Below, one piece after another: positions 8,390-17,715 of a DNA stretch of 37,343 bases. Position 1 is the stretch's first letter. The number at the start of each line of letters is the position of its first letter. Position numbers and translations under genes: made by a program. A model generated the notes under the pieces. It made no database searches, had not been told where the DNA came from, and saw nothing but the letters and a program-made list of their open reading frames with translations. This stretch comes from Facilibium subflavum (GTDB taxonomy: Bacteria; Pseudomonadota; Gammaproteobacteria; Francisellales; Francisellaceae), in assembly GCF_003574485.1 (NCBI RefSeq), contig NZ_QLIT01000115.1, positions 1-37,343 on the forward strand, in the 5' to 3' direction.

Positions 8390-8821
8390 TTACTCTACTT
8401 TTCCGCCTGCCGCTTCAATAGCTGCTTTTGCACCTTTTGTGCAATGAATGCCATCGATTGTTACTGCTTTTGTAATTTCACCTGATGCAATGATTCTTGC
8501 TGAAAGCATATCCTTACGAATAATACCGGCTTGCTTCAATACATCAAGATTAATTGCTTCTGCTGCGATATCGTTAATTTCATGTAAACGCACTTCAGCA
8601 ACCAAATGTCCTTTACGTGAAGTAAAACCAAACTTAGGAAGCCTTCTTTGAAGTGGCATCTGACCACCCTCAAAACCTACTTTATGGTAACCGCCAGAAC
8701 GTGCTTTCTGACCTTTATGACCACGGCCACAAGTCTTACCTAAACCACTGCCTATACCACGTCCAACGCGTTTTGCAGCAGGTTTAGAACCAGGAGCTGG
8801 AGAAATCTCATTTAGTCTCAT
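8390..8821 (-). CDS. rplO: 50S ribosomal protein uL15
   Basis: Late-assembling 50S protein with a glycine- and arginine-rich N-terminal extension that threads into 23S rRNA ([28 protein letters not shown]), followed by a globular L15 domain with [18 protein letters not shown]. It has 143 residues, against 144 in E. coli. It starts [15 protein letters not shown], and sits 6 bp after rpmD and just before secY. Confidence 0.98.
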   Translation of the reverse strand: MRLNEISPAPGSKPAAKRVGRGIGSGLGKTCGRGHKGQKARSGGYHKVGFEGGQMPLQRRLPKFGFTSRKGHLVAEVRLHEINDIAAEAINLDVLKQAGIIRKDMLSARIIASGEITKAVTIDGIHCTKGAKAAIEAAGGKVE

Positions 8822-8827
8822 TTTTCA

Positions 8828-9013
8828 TTACCCCTCTATGTTCACCATATAGTAGATCTTGTTTGCCATACCGCGATTTTCCGGCGTGTCAATAATCTCT
8901 ACTGTTTGATGAATTTTACGTAAGCCCAAACCTCTTGCACATGCTTTATGTTTCTCAGCACGGCCAATCAGGCTTTTTGTCAATGTAACTTTAAATGTTG
9001 CTTGCTTTGTCAT
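8828..9013 (-). CDS. rpmD: 50S ribosomal protein uL30
   Basis: Small 50S protein of the L30 ferredoxin-like fold, 61 residues (E. coli 59). It contains [25 protein letters not shown] and ends YYMVNIEG. The frame is open three codons further to a GTG at 9022, but the ATG at 9013 matches the family start and has AAGGGTGA upstream. It begins 5 bp after the rpsE stop. Confidence 0.97.
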   Translation of the reverse strand: MTKQATFKVTLTKSLIGRAEKHKACARGLGLRKIHQTVEIIDTPENRGMANKIYYMVNIEG

Positions 9014-9018
9014 AACAA

Positions 9019-9519
9019 TCACCCTTGAATCGCTTCAACAGAAAGACCGCGTTTTTCTGCAATCTCTTCCGGAGATTTAATTTTTGCCAGACCATTAATC
9101 GTTGCACGAACAACATTGACCGGATTTGTTGAACCATATGTTTTCGCTAAAACGTTATGAAGCCCAACCACCTCAAACACAGCACGCATCGCACCACCGG
9201 CAATAATACCCGTACCTGCTGATGCCGGTTGCATAAAGACTTTTGATGCACCGTGCGAAGCGGTAGTAGGGTACCACAATGTATCGCCATTTAAATTAAC
9301 GTCAACCATGTTGCGACGTCCGTTTTCCATTGCTTTTTGAATCGCAACAGGTACTTCACGTGATTTCCCACGACCAATACCAACACGACCTTTACCATCG
9401 CCAACAACAACTAAGGCGGCAAAGCTCATGATTCTGCCACCTTTTACTGTTTTGGCATGTCTTTTAACGCTGACTAATTTTTCAATTAAGCCATCAGTTT
9501 TTTGCATATCGTTAGCCAT
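9019..9519 (-). CDS. rpsE: 30S ribosomal protein uS5
   Basis: 30S protein with an S5 double-stranded RNA-binding N-terminal domain ([33 protein letters not shown]) and a C-terminal domain ([25 protein letters not shown]). It takes part in decoding fidelity and mRNA helicase activity at the entry channel. At 166 residues it has the same length as E. coli. It is placed rplR-rpsE-rpmD. Confidence 0.98.
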   Translation of the reverse strand: MANDMQKTDGLIEKLVSVKRHAKTVKGGRIMSFAALVVVGDGKGRVGIGRGKSREVPVAIQKAMENGRRNMVDVNLNGDTLWYPTTASHGASKVFMQPASAGTGIIAGGAMRAVFEVVGLHNVLAKTYGSTNPVNVVRATINGLAKIKSPEEIAEKRGLSVEAIQG

Positions 9520-9534
9520 TTTATCAGTCGCCTT

Positions 9535-9888
9535 TTAAAATTTTAAACCACTCTCTCTAGCTGCATCAGCTAGCGCTTTAATACGTCCATGGTACTTATA
9601 ACCAGAACGATCAAAAGCAACTTCTGTAATACCTTTTTCCACAGCACGCTGTGCAATTGCAGCACCAACTACTTGTGCTGCCTGGATATTACCACCATGT
9701 TTGCAGCTTTCCTTAATTGACTTCTCAACAGTTGAAGCTGCAACTAAGATTTGCCCACCATCACCAGTAATAACTTGTGCATAGGTATGTTGTGGTGTTT
9801 TATGTACACATAAACGAACTTTATTTAGCTCTTTTAACTTTATACGTGTGCGTTTAGCACGACGTAAACGAGCATTTTTCTTATCCAT
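9535..9888 (-). CDS. rplR: 50S ribosomal protein uL18
   Basis: 5S rRNA-binding protein of the central protuberance, 117 residues, the family's usual length. It has a basic N-terminus ([16 protein letters not shown]) and the conserved [39 protein letters not shown] and GLKF end. It is 13 bp after rplF in the spc order. Confidence 0.98.
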   Translation of the reverse strand: MDKKNARLRRAKRTRIKLKELNKVRLCVHKTPQHTYAQVITGDGGQILVAASTVEKSIKESCKHGGNIQAAQVVGAAIAQRAVEKGITEVAFDRSGYKYHGRIKALADAARESGLKF

Positions 9889-9901
9889 CGCCCTAACTCA
9901 C

Positions 9902-10438
9902 TTATTTTTTCTTAGCTTCTTTGGTAATGACTCTTTCATCCGCATAACGAACACCTTTACCCTTATAGGCTTCTGGTCTTCTATAATCACGAATATCAGC
10001 AGCAACTTTACCTAGTAGCTCTTTGTTAGCACTTTTTAACACGATTTCAGTTTGTGAAGGCGTTTCAGCCGTTACACCTTGTGGTAATGTATGATTGACA
10101 GGGTGAGAAAAGCCCAGTGTCAAATTCACGGTATTACCTTGTGCTTTAGCACGATAACCTACACCAACCAGCTGCAATTTTTTCTCAAAGCCCTGGCTTA
10201 CACCGATAACCATGTTATTAATTAAAGCTCTTGCTGTGCCAGAGTGCATTGTCGCATCTTTTGACTGCTCGTTTGGCACAATTTTCACTTCTTTGTCAGC
10301 AATTTCGACACTGACAGCATTATTAATCTGCTTTGTTAGCTCGCCCTTGCTGCCTTTAACAGTGACAACATTGCTTGTATCAACAGCAATGCTCACGCCA
10401 CTTGGAATAACAACAGGCTTTTTTCCGATTCTAGACAT
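9902..10438 (-). CDS. rplF: 50S ribosomal protein uL6
   Basis: Binds 23S rRNA near the factor-binding site and stabilises the sarcin-ricin region. It starts [19 protein letters not shown] and has two tandem L6 domains ending with [18 protein letters not shown] and a lysine tail. It has 178 residues from the ATG at 10438, with AGGAGA upstream; a TTG one codon earlier is unlikely to be used. E. coli L6 has 177. Confidence 0.98.
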   Translation of the reverse strand: MSRIGKKPVVIPSGVSIAVDTSNVVTVKGSKGELTKQINNAVSVEIADKEVKIVPNEQSKDATMHSGTARALINNMVIGVSQGFEKKLQLVGVGYRAKAQGNTVNLTLGFSHPVNHTLPQGVTAETPSQTEIVLKSANKELLGKVAADIRDYRRPEAYKGKGVRYADERVITKEAKKK

Positions 10439-10453
10439 CAAATATCTCCTGTT

Positions 10454-10846
10454 TTATGCCACGTAGAAAACAACTTCGCCGCCAACGTTTTCAGTACGTG
10501 CTTGTCTGTCACTCATCAGACCTTTTGACGTTGAAATCGCAGCAACACCATAACCACCATAAACTTTTGGTAAGTCGTTTGCTGTTTTGTAAATACGCAG
10601 CCCTGGTCTGCTAACACGTTTTAGCATTTCAATCACAGGTCGCCCTTCATGATATTTAAGCTCAACTTGCAGCGTGCCATTGTTTTCAGAAGACGTATCA
10701 AAAGACTTGATATAGCCTTCGCTTAAAAGCAATTCAGCGATTGCTTTTTTCTTTTTTGATAATGGCATTGCAACCGTTTTTTTGTTTGCAGACAAACCAT
10801 TTCTTATTCTTGTTAGCATATCTGCAATAGGATCTTGCATACTCAT
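10454..10846 (-). CDS. rpsH: 30S ribosomal protein uS8
   Basis: 16S rRNA central-domain binder and, in E. coli, translational repressor of the spc operon through the rplE leader. It has 130 residues, as in E. coli. Diagnostic blocks are [38 protein letters not shown], and the C-terminal [13 protein letters not shown] followed by GGEVVFYVA. It lies between rpsN and rplF. Confidence 0.98.
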   Translation of the reverse strand: MSMQDPIADMLTRIRNGLSANKKTVAMPLSKKKKAIAELLLSEGYIKSFDTSSENNGTLQVELKYHEGRPVIEMLKRVSRPGLRIYKTANDLPKVYGGYGVAAISTSKGLMSDRQARTENVGGEVVFYVA

Positions 10847-10861
10847 AATTTTAACCCTCTA

Positions 10862-11167
10862 TTACCAGCTAGCTTTTTTCAAGCCTGGAACATCGCCACG
10901 CATTGCATGCTCGCGCAATTTATTTCTACACAGGCCAAACTTTTTATATACCGCATGCGGTCTGCCAGTGATACGGCAACGTTTTTGCAAACGCGAGCGT
11001 GATGAATTCACTGGAAGCTTTTGCAATTGGATCTGTGCATCCCACTTTTCATCATCAGTGGCATTTGGACTCAAGATGATTGCTTTTAGCTCAGCTCTTT
11101 TTTGAGCGTATTTTTCAACCAGCTTTTGTCTTTTCAATTCTCTTTGGATCATTCCAACTTTTGCCAT
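10862..11167 (-). CDS. rpsN: 30S ribosomal protein uS14
   Basis: 30S head protein; 101 residues, the long form that lacks the zinc-binding CxxC motifs. It ends [38 protein letters not shown], the classic S14 signature. The N-terminus [21 protein letters not shown] is also standard. It lies between rplE and rpsH. Confidence 0.98.
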   Translation of the reverse strand: MAKVGMIQRELKRQKLVEKYAQKRAELKAIILSPNATDDEKWDAQIQLQKLPVNSSRSRLQKRCRITGRPHAVYKKFGLCRNKLREHAMRGDVPGLKKASW

Positions 11168-11181
11168 TGTTTGGTAACTCC

Positions 11182-11721
11182 TTACGATTTTAATGGGAAG
11201 TTAAATGCGCTTAACAATGCTTTACTGTGCTCATCACTTTTTGCCGTTGTTGTGATCGTAATATCTAAACCACGAATTGCATCAACTTTATCGTAATCAA
11301 TCTCAGGGAAAGCAATGTGCTCACGCACACCCATACTATAGTTACCACGACCGTCAAAAGACTTAGCACTTAAGCCACGAAAGTCACGAACGCGCGGAAT
11401 TGCAATTGAAACCAAACGATCTAAAAATTCATACATACGTTCGCCACGCAAAGTAACTTTGCAACCGATTGGCCAACCATCACGAATTTTAAAACCTGCA
11501 ATTGATTTTCTTGATTTTGTCACAATTGGTTTTTGACCTGCGATTATTTCAAGATCTTTCACTGCAGATTCCATCGCTTTTTTATCTTTTGCAGCTTCAC
11601 CAACACCCATGTTTAGCGTGATCTTTTCAATGCGAGGCACCTGCATCACATTGTTCAAACCAAGCTCTTTTTGCAGCTGTGGAACCACTTTTTCTTGATA
11701 GAAAGCTTTTAGCCTTGCCAT
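11182..11721 (-). CDS. rplE: 50S ribosomal protein uL5
   Basis: 5S rRNA-binding protein of the central protuberance that also touches P-site tRNA. It has 179 residues, as in E. coli. Conserved parts are [53 protein letters not shown] and the FPEIDYDKV segment near the end. It starts [17 protein letters not shown] and is 10 bp downstream of rplX. Confidence 0.98.
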   Translation of the reverse strand: MARLKAFYQEKVVPQLQKELGLNNVMQVPRIEKITLNMGVGEAAKDKKAMESAVKDLEIIAGQKPIVTKSRKSIAGFKIRDGWPIGCKVTLRGERMYEFLDRLVSIAIPRVRDFRGLSAKSFDGRGNYSMGVREHIAFPEIDYDKVDAIRGLDITITTTAKSDEHSKALLSAFNFPLKS

Positions 11722-11731
11722 ATTCTACTAC

Positions 11732-12055
11732 CTATAGATCTACTAATTCGCCATTTGATTTAAAATAGCGAACTTTTTTACTACCATCTTCTACAAATTT
11801 AAAGCCAACACGGTCAGCTTTTTTTGTAGCCGGGTTATACAAAGCAACATTCGAGGCGTGGATTGATGCTTCTTTCTCAACGATGCCGCCCTCAACCCCT
11901 TTATTTGGATTAGGCTTCACATGCTTTTTGACTAAATTCACACCTTCCACAACAACACGATCTTTATCAGAAAGTATTGAAACGACTGTTCCTCTGCGAC
12001 CTTTATCTTTTCCAGCAATAACAATAACGTCATCGCCTTTTTTCAGTCTATTCAT
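11732..12055 (-). CDS. rplX: 50S ribosomal protein uL24
   Basis: Assembly-initiator protein at the rim of the exit tunnel. It has 107 residues (E. coli 104). It has a KOW motif at the N-terminus ([20 protein letters not shown]), then [15 protein letters not shown] and [17 protein letters not shown], and ends KSNGELVDL. It is 14 bp after rplN. Confidence 0.98.
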   Translation of the reverse strand: MNRLKKGDDVIVIAGKDKGRRGTVVSILSDKDRVVVEGVNLVKKHVKPNPNKGVEGGIVEKEASIHASNVALYNPATKKADRVGFKFVEDGSKKVRYFKSNGELVDL

Positions 12056-12069
12056 TGTTATACTCCAAC

Positions 12070-12438
12070 TTATAGCACTTCTGGGGCAAGTGAAACAATT
12101 TTCATAAACTGCTCACTACGCAGCTCGCGTGTCACTGGGCCGAATATACGTGTACCAATTGGCTGGTTATTGTTATTCAAAAGGACAACAGCATTACCAT
12201 CAAAACGTAAAACAGAACCATCACGACGACGAACGCCTTTGGCTGTTCTTACGACAACGGCATTATGCACGCTACCTTTTTTAACTTTACCACGTGGGTT
12301 AGCTTCTTTGACAGAAACCTTAATTACATCGCCAATATTTGCATATCTGCGATGAGATCCACCCAACACCTTGATACATTCTACCCTACGAGCGCCACTA
12401 TTATCAGCAACTTGAAGTTCAGTTTGCATCTGAATCAT
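12070..12438 (-). CDS. rplN: 50S ribosomal protein uL14
   Basis: Interface protein that forms inter-subunit bridges. It starts [20 protein letters not shown], with [44 protein letters not shown] and [10 protein letters not shown]. It has 122 residues, against 123 in E. coli. It is the first gene of the spc segment, with its own strong promoter in the 130-bp gap after rpsQ. Confidence 0.98.
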   Translation of the reverse strand: MIQMQTELQVADNSGARRVECIKVLGGSHRRYANIGDVIKVSVKEANPRGKVKKGSVHNAVVVRTAKGVRRRDGSVLRFDGNAVVLLNNNNQPIGTRIFGPVTRELRSEQFMKIVSLAPEVL

Positions 12439-12491
12439 TGTTTATACCTCATTTACGTCAATTTCTAATCAGTGGCGTCAAAAGACGCACC

Positions 12492-12519
12492 ATTATAACA
12501 GCCAGGCAAGAAAATGCAA
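12492..12519 (-). promoter_or_regulatory. spc operon promoter (upstream of rplN)
   Basis: A perfect minus-strand TATAAT (12497-12492) lies 16 bp after TTGCAT (12519-12514). It is followed by the GC-rich discriminator GGTGCGTC, as in promoters under stringent (ppGpp) control. It lies between rpsQ and rplN, the same place as the E. coli spc promoter. The 130-bp gap here is the widest inside the S10-spc part after the rpsJ-rplC gap. Confidence 0.75.
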
Positions 12520-12568
12520 TTTTTTTGCCCAAGCTACAGCAATCCATTTTACGATTGTTTAAACGCTA

Positions 12569-12820
12569 CTATTTTGCACGCTCAACAATTGAAACCAAAC
12601 GCCACTTTTTAGTCTTTGAGTAAGGTCTTGTTTCAGTAATTGTTACGGTATCGCCTTCTTTACAATCATTAGCTTCATCATGCACATGATACTTAGTTGA
12701 TTTTGAAACAAACTTACCATACAAAGGATGCTTAACCTTACGCTCAACCACAACAGTAATGGTTTTATCCATCTTGTCGCTGGTGACTTTTCCCAGTAAT
12801 GTTCTTAATTTATCACTCAT
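12569..12820 (-). CDS. rpsQ: 30S ribosomal protein uS17
   Basis: Early-assembly 16S-binding OB-fold protein. It has 83 residues (E. coli 84). Signatures are [43 protein letters not shown] and [14 protein letters not shown]. It starts 2 bp after the rpmC stop and is the last gene of the S10 segment, ahead of the spc promoter. Confidence 0.98.
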   Translation of the reverse strand: MSDKLRTLLGKVTSDKMDKTITVVVERKVKHPLYGKFVSKSTKYHVHDEANDCKEGDTVTITETRPYSKTKKWRLVSIVERAK

Positions 12821-12822
12821 CT

Positions 12823-13032
12823 TTAAGCACCTGCTTTTTGTTTTTCAGACAAGATTGTATTAATGCGAGCAATATCACGACGAATAGTCTTAAACATATG
12901 ATTCTTCGTTAATTGCCCAGTACCTTTTTGCATACGCAAATTAAACTGCTCTTTTAAAAGATCAATTTTCTGCGCTTTTAGCTCTTCAGCTGATTTCGCT
13001 TTTAGCTCTTGAATCTTTTCTTTTGCTTTCAT
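12823..13032 (-). CDS. rpmC: 50S ribosomal protein uL29
   Basis: Two-helix protein at the exit tunnel, part of the docking site for trigger factor and SRP. It has 69 residues, slightly longer than the 63 of E. coli because of a lysine-rich N-terminus. It contains [17 protein letters not shown] and [14 protein letters not shown]. Its ATG overlaps the rplP stop (TAATG), suggesting translational coupling. Confidence 0.98.
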   Translation of the reverse strand: MKAKEKIQELKAKSAEELKAQKIDLLKEQFNLRMQKGTGQLTKNHMFKTIRRDIARINTILSEKQKAGA

Positions 13033-13445
13033 TACATCACCGTTTTTTCTACAAATGTAGTTAACACAGGAAGCTTGGCAGCTGCGCGTGCAAATGCTGA
13101 CCTTGCTAGCTCTTGGCTTACACCTTCGATTTCATAAAGCATTTTACCTGGCTTGATTTGAACAACCCAATACTCCACATTACCTTTACCTTTACCCATA
13201 CGAACTTCTAAAGGCTTTTCAGTAATTGGCTTATCTGGGAACATACGAATCCAAACTTTACCACCACGCTTAATATGACGATTAATCGCACGACGGCCTG
13301 CTTCAATTTGTCTAGCAGTGATACGGCCACGAGTTGTTGCCTGCAAACCAAACTGCCCGAAGCTTACCTTGTTACCACGTAAAGCCATACCACGGTTACG
13401 CAATTTTTGCTGTTTACGGAACTTTGTACGTTTAGGCTGTAACAT
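13032..13445 (-). CDS. rplP: 50S ribosomal protein uL16
   Basis: Late-assembly protein near the A site, needed for peptidyl transferase activity and for tRNA binding. It has 137 residues, close to E. coli (136). It starts [21 protein letters not shown], then has [35 protein letters not shown], and a C-terminal LPVLTTFV. The 81-region arginine neighbourhood ([18 protein letters not shown]) that oxygenase YcfD modifies in E. coli is conserved. It overlaps both neighbours by one base. Confidence 0.98.
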   Translation of the reverse strand: MLQPKRTKFRKQQKLRNRGMALRGNKVSFGQFGLQATTRGRITARQIEAGRRAINRHIKRGGKVWIRMFPDKPITEKPLEVRMGKGKGNVEYWVVQIKPGKMLYEIEGVSQELARSAFARAAAKLPVLTTFVEKTVM

Positions 13446-14140
13446 TATTTAGCCCCTCTTCTTTTTGCTTTTCTTGGCGCTTTGTCTTCTTTTTCACTGG
13501 CACGTTCTTGGCCAGGAAGCACTTCGCCTTTAAAAATCCACACTTTAACACCTAAAATACCATAGGTTGTCAAAGCCTCAGAAGTTGCATAATCAATATC
13601 TGCACGGAAAGTGTGAAGTGGGATGCGCCCTTCTTTTGCCCATTCAGTACGTGCAATTTCAGCACCGCCCAAACGACCAGCAATTGACACTTTAATACCT
13701 TCAGCACCCATTTTCATTGCAGTTTGAATCGCACGCTTCATCGCACGACGAAACATTACACGCTTTTCTAACTGCTGCGCAATACTATCAGCAACCAATT
13801 GCGCATCCAATTCAGGTTTACGAATTTCTTCGATATTAATCTGAACAGGAATACCCATTTTCTTTGTTAATACTTGACGCAATACTTCAACATCTTCGCC
13901 TTTTTTACCGATCACGATACCAGGGCGTGCAGTGTAAATAGTTACCTTTGCATTTTGCGCTGGTCTTTCGATCTTAATGCGACTTACTGAAGCATTTGCC
14001 AATTTTTTATGAAGATAGCTACGAACCTCAATATCCGTATTTAACTTATCTGCATAATCTTTTGCATCTGCATACCATACTGAACGCCAGTCTTTAATAA
14101 AACCTAGGCGTATTCCGGTAGGATGAACCTTCTGACCCAT
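13445..14140 (-). CDS. rpsC: 30S ribosomal protein uS3
   Basis: 30S head protein lining the mRNA entry channel. It has 231 residues from the ATG at 14140, which matches the family start [13 protein letters not shown] and has AAGGGG upstream; the frame opens nine codons earlier inside rplV. A KH domain with GxxG ([12 protein letters not shown]) is followed by the S3 C-terminal domain ([30 protein letters not shown]). The tail is lysine-rich. Confidence 0.98.
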   Translation of the reverse strand: MGQKVHPTGIRLGFIKDWRSVWYADAKDYADKLNTDIEVRSYLHKKLANASVSRIKIERPAQNAKVTIYTARPGIVIGKKGEDVEVLRQVLTKKMGIPVQINIEEIRKPELDAQLVADSIAQQLEKRVMFRRAMKRAIQTAMKMGAEGIKVSIAGRLGGAEIARTEWAKEGRIPLHTFRADIDYATSEALTTYGILGVKVWIFKGEVLPGQERASEKEDKAPRKAKRRGAK

Positions 14141-14150
14141 TGATTGCCCC

Positions 14151-14486
14151 TTAATTTTTCTCAGCAACCTTCACAGTAACATGTGAAGTTCGTTTTAAAA
14201 TACGATTGCCACGCCCTTTTGCGCGCGCTTCAAAACGTTTCATAGTTGGACCTTCATCAACGTGTACTGTCGAAACATATAACTCGTCAATATCCATACC
14301 ATCATTGTGTTCAGCATTTGCAATCGCAGACGTTAGCACACCTTTGATCAAACTTGCAGCTTTTTTATTGCTAAAAGAAAGAAGGTTTAATGCTTTTTCA
14401 ACCGGCAAGCCACGAATCTGGTCTGCAACCAGACGCGCTTTTTGCGCTGAAATACGCGCATGCTTTAATTTTGCTTGGATTTCCAT
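14151..14486 (-). CDS. rplV: 50S ribosomal protein uL22
   Basis: Large-subunit protein whose long beta hairpin lines the exit tunnel and takes part in nascent-chain stalling. It has 111 residues (E. coli 110). Conserved parts are [19 protein letters not shown], the [29 protein letters not shown] hairpin region, and [18 protein letters not shown]. No deletion of the macrolide-resistance type is seen in the hairpin. It lies between rpsS and rpsC. Confidence 0.98.
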   Translation of the reverse strand: MEIQAKLKHARISAQKARLVADQIRGLPVEKALNLLSFSNKKAASLIKGVLTSAIANAEHNDGMDIDELYVSTVHVDEGPTMKRFEARAKGRGNRILKRTSHVTVKVAEKN

Positions 14487-14500
14487 TACTAAAACCTCAA

Positions 14501-14779
14501 TTATTTTTTCTTAGCTTTTTTATCTGCTGCGTGTCCGCGGTAGGTGCGAGTCACAGCAAACTCACCCAACTTGTGGCCGATCATGTTTTCATTAACTAAA
14601 ACAGGCACATGTTGACGACCATTATGCACAGCAATGGTTAAACCAATCATATCTGGCACGATCATTGATCTTCTAGACCAAGTTTTTATCGGTTTTTTCG
14701 AATTTGACTCTTGCGCATCAAACACTTTCTTTAATAAGTGATGATCAACGAAAGGGCCTTTCTTTAATGAACGAGGCAC
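14501..14779 (-). CDS. rpsS: 30S ribosomal protein uS19
   Basis: 30S head protein paired with uS13, bridging to the 50S. It has 92 residues, as in E. coli. It starts [19 protein letters not shown] and contains [41 protein letters not shown] and [15 protein letters not shown]. It is 16 bp after rplB. Confidence 0.98.
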   Translation of the reverse strand: MPRSLKKGPFVDHHLLKKVFDAQESNSKKPIKTWSRRSMIVPDMIGLTIAVHNGRQHVPVLVNENMIGHKLGEFAVTRTYRGHAADKKAKKK

Positions 14780-14795
14780 AATATTCTCCCTTTAA

Positions 14796-15617
14796 TTATT
14801 TACGTCTTTGAACAATTAACTTATTCGAACGCTTATTTTTACGCGTTTTCTTACCCTTAGTTTGCACACCCCAAGGCGTTACAGGGTGACGGCCACCAGA
14901 AGTACGACCTTCACCACCACCATGTGGGTGATCAACCGGGTTCATCGCAACACCGCGTACAGTAGGACGAATACCACGCCAACGATTTGCGCCCGCTTTA
15001 CCGATTGATCTCAAGCTATGTTCAGAGTTGGACACAACGCCAATAACTGCACGGCAATCTAATAATACTTTACGCATTTCGCCTGAACGCAAGCGCAAAA
15101 TTGCATGTGTATTATCCTTACCAACGATTTGAACTGAAGTTCCCGCAGAACGCGCCATTTGCGCACCCTTGCCTGGCTTCATCTCAACGTTATGCACAAC
15201 CGTACCCAATGGGATGTTACGAATTGGCATACAGTTACCCGGCTTGATTGACACATGGCTTCCAGAGATGATCTCGCTACCCTCTTTAATACCTTTAGGC
15301 GCGATCACATATCTTCTTTCACCATCCTTATAAAGCACCAATGCAATATAAGCAGTGCGGTTTGGATCATATTCTAGTCGTTCAACTTTAGCAGAAATGT
15401 CATCCTTATTGCGCTTAAAGTCGATAACACGATAATGATGCTTATGACCACCACCTTTGTGACGTGTTGTAATACGACCCTCGTTATTACGACCAGCCGT
15501 TTTTGTTTGCTTCTCAACTAAACCTGCAAACGGTCTACCTTTATATAGCTCATCGTTTTTAATCTGAACGACAAAACGACGACCAGGAGAGGTTGGTTTT
15601 GCTTTAACAACTTTCAT
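14796..15617 (-). CDS. rplB: 50S ribosomal protein uL2
   Basis: One of the most conserved 50S proteins, required for subunit joining and peptidyl transferase activity. It has 273 residues, as in E. coli. It contains [39 protein letters not shown], and the C-terminal [19 protein letters not shown] segment whose histidine lies near the peptidyl transferase centre. It lies between rplW and rpsS. Confidence 0.98.
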   Translation of the reverse strand: MKVVKAKPTSPGRRFVVQIKNDELYKGRPFAGLVEKQTKTAGRNNEGRITTRHKGGGHKHHYRVIDFKRNKDDISAKVERLEYDPNRTAYIALVLYKDGERRYVIAPKGIKEGSEIISGSHVSIKPGNCMPIRNIPLGTVVHNVEMKPGKGAQMARSAGTSVQIVGKDNTHAILRLRSGEMRKVLLDCRAVIGVVSNSEHSLRSIGKAGANRWRGIRPTVRGVAMNPVDHPHGGGEGRTSGGRHPVTPWGVQTKGKKTRKNKRSNKLIVQRRK

Positions 15618-15636
15618 ATCTTATCCTCACCCCTAC

Positions 15637-15933
15637 TTATTCGGCATCAATGAAATTGATGTCGTGACCTTCAGCAAGCTTAACATAAGCCTTCTTCCAG
15701 TCTTTAGTTCTACCTTCAATACGGCCAAAACGGCGCGCTTTACCTTTAACATTCACGGTTTTCACTGAATCAATCTTTACTTCAAAAAGCGTTTCAACGG
15801 CTTCTTTGATTTCAGGTTTTTTCGCATCAGTGGCAACTTTAAATACAACATGGGAAGCCTGATCTGCAGCTTCATATGCTTTGCTTGTCACATGCGGGCT
15901 TAGCAATATTTTCAATAGTCTTTCTTGTTTCAT
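15637..15933 (-). CDS. rplW: 50S ribosomal protein uL23
   Basis: Exit-tunnel rim protein and docking point for trigger factor and SRP. It has 98 residues (E. coli 100). It starts [21 protein letters not shown], contains [42 protein letters not shown], and has the loop R-F-G-R that reaches into the tunnel. The ATG overlaps the rplD stop by four bases (ATGA). Confidence 0.98.
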   Translation of the reverse strand: MKQERLLKILLSPHVTSKAYEAADQASHVVFKVATDAKKPEIKEAVETLFEVKIDSVKTVNVKGKARRFGRIEGRTKDWKKAYVKLAEGHDINFIDAE

Positions 15934-16553
15934 GATAAACGCTCCTCAACTTGCTTAACCGCACTTTGCGTCATAATAACCTTGTCAAAGCACATCAATG
16001 AAACTGGATTGATTTCGTCCGCATCACAAACAGCAACGTTTTTAATGTTGCGTGAAGCCAGGTAAAGCTCTTCTGTGAACTCATCCATACTTACAACAAT
16101 TAATGCATCTTTAACATTAAGCTGCTTAAGTTGGGCAACAAAATCTTTTGTCTTTGGTGTTTCAGCCTTAATCGTATCAACCGTGATCAAACGCTCGTTT
16201 CTGACTAACTCAGATAGGATTGACTGAATCGCAGCACGGTACATCTTACGGTTAACTTTTTGTGCATAGCTTCTTGGCTTAGCAGCAAAGGTTACACCAC
16301 CTTTTCTAAATATAGGTGAACGAATCGTTCCGGCACGCGCGCGGCCTGTACCTTTCTGACGCCAAGGTTTTGCACCGCCACCTGAAACCTCAGAGCGCGT
16401 TTTTTGCGCTTTAGAGCCTTGACGGGCACCAGCCATATAAGCAACGGCAACCTGATGCACCAAGGATTCATTATAATCTCTAGAGAACACGCTATCAGCA
16501 ACATTCAATACAGAATGCTCTTGACCAGCTAATGTTTTTACATTTAAATCCAC
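15930..16553 (-). CDS. rplD: 50S ribosomal protein uL4
   Basis: Tunnel-constriction protein; in E. coli it also shuts down S10 operon transcription and translation by acting on the leader RNA. It has 207 residues (E. coli 201). It contains [58 protein letters not shown], the tunnel loop. Here it lies downstream of an attenuator-like hairpin between rpsJ and rplC, which could be its target. Confidence 0.98.
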   Translation of the reverse strand: MDLNVKTLAGQEHSVLNVADSVFSRDYNESLVHQVAVAYMAGARQGSKAQKTRSEVSGGGAKPWRQKGTGRARAGTIRSPIFRKGGVTFAAKPRSYAQKVNRKMYRAAIQSILSELVRNERLITVDTIKAETPKTKDFVAQLKQLNVKDALIVVSMDEFTEELYLASRNIKNVAVCDADEINPVSLMCFDKVIMTQSAVKQVEERLS

Positions 16554-16567
16554 TTTCTTTCTCCCTC

Positions 16568-17212
16568 TTAGCCTTTAACCTTTACAGCAGGTGTTACGAT
16601 AACATCACCGCCTTTTGCCCCAGGAATACCGCCTTTAAGCAGCAACAATCCATTTTCGGCATCTACTTTAACAACTTCAAGAGTTTGAACAGTGGTTTTA
16701 ACGTTACCCATCTGACCTGCCATCTTTTTATTCTTAAAAACACGACCAGGCGTTTGGTTTTGCCCCGTTGAACCTAACACACGATGCGAAAGTGAATTGC
16801 CGTGTGTTGCATCTTGCATGCTGAAGTTATGGCGTTTCACACCACCTTGAAAACCTTTACCTTTTGAAGTACCACTAACATCAACTTTCTGACCCGCTTC
16901 AAACAGCGTTACATCAATTGATTTACCGACTTCAAATTCATCTAGCCGAGTTGCATCTATTCTGAACTCCCACAGACCGCGACCAGGCTCAACACTTGCC
17001 TTGGCATAATGGCCGGCTTCTGGTTTATTCACACGTGAACGTTTTTTCACGCCAGTTGTCACCTGAATAGAAGTATAGCCATCCGTGTCAGTTGTTTTAA
17101 CCTGTGTTACCGTATTTGGTTCCACATGAATGACTGTCACAGGAATAGACGAACCATCTTCAGCAAATATGCGTGTCATACCGCATTTGCGGCCTACGAT
17201 ACCTAAAGACAT
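16568..17212 (-). CDS. rplC: 50S ribosomal protein uL3
   Basis: Early-assembly 23S-binding protein whose loop reaches the peptidyl transferase centre. It has 214 residues from the ATG at 17212 ([20 protein letters not shown] upstream). The frame opens nine codons earlier at a TTG, which is unlikely. It contains [56 protein letters not shown], including the Gln that PrmB methylates in E. coli. It heads the rplC-rpsQ run, separated from rpsJ by 167 bp. Confidence 0.98.
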   Translation of the reverse strand: MSLGIVGRKCGMTRIFAEDGSSIPVTVIHVEPNTVTQVKTTDTDGYTSIQVTTGVKKRSRVNKPEAGHYAKASVEPGRGLWEFRIDATRLDEFEVGKSIDVTLFEAGQKVDVSGTSKGKGFQGGVKRHNFSMQDATHGNSLSHRVLGSTGQNQTPGRVFKNKKMAGQMGNVKTTVQTLEVVKVDAENGLLLLKGGIPGAKGGDVIVTPAVKVKG

Positions 17213-17276
17213 CTTTTTTCCTCTTTTGTTATTATTCAACCCTGTAATTACAATTGACTACAGGACATAGCACACC

Positions 17277-17299
17277 AAAAAGCGGCTTTAACGCCGCTT
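17277..17299 (-). terminator. Attenuator-like hairpin between rpsJ and rplC
   Basis: The minus strand has AAGCGGC, loop GTTAAA, GCCGCTT and a run of five Ts: a perfect 7-bp GC-rich stem with a short T-tract, i.e. a modest intrinsic terminator. It lies 80 bp past the rpsJ stop and 64 bp before the rplC ATG. As no clear promoter is visible between it and rplC, partial termination or regulated attenuation is more likely than a full stop. Confidence 0.65.
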
Positions 17300-17379
17300 C
17301 ACGGTATATATTTCCATCCACAACAAAGCGCTAAGCGCCATTGCAGATAATCAGTTTAACCAAAAAATGGTAACGTATT

Positions 17380-17700
17380 CTAACTCAAACTGATTTGAAC
17401 ATCAACACCTGCTGCCAAATCCAACTTCATCAAAGCATCAACTGTTTTTTCAGTTGGCTCAACGATGTCGATTAATCGCTTATGTGTTCTTGTTTCATAC
17501 TGATCACGTGCTTTCTTGTTCACATGTGGTGAAATTAGCACAGTAAATCGCTCTTTACGCACGGGTAATGGAATAGGCCCTTTCACCTGCGCACCTGTTT
17601 TCTTTGCTGTTTCTACGATCTCTTTTGTTGAAGCATCGATAAGCTTGTGATCAAAAGCTTTCAATCTGATACGAATACGTTGATTGCTTATATTTGCCAT
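17380..17700 (-). CDS. rpsJ: 30S ribosomal protein uS10
   Basis: 30S head protein; in E. coli it also pairs with NusB in antitermination. It has 106 residues (E. coli 103). It contains [57 protein letters not shown] and a hydrophobic end. It follows fusA by 15 bp with no tuf gene between, and is separated from rplC by a hairpin, so it reads as the last gene of the str transcript. Confidence 0.98.
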   Translation of the reverse strand: MANISNQRIRIRLKAFDHKLIDASTKEIVETAKKTGAQVKGPIPLPVRKERFTVLISPHVNKKARDQYETRTHKRLIDIVEPTEKTVDALMKLDLAAGVDVQISLS

Positions 17701-17715
17701 TTTCTAAAACCTTAA

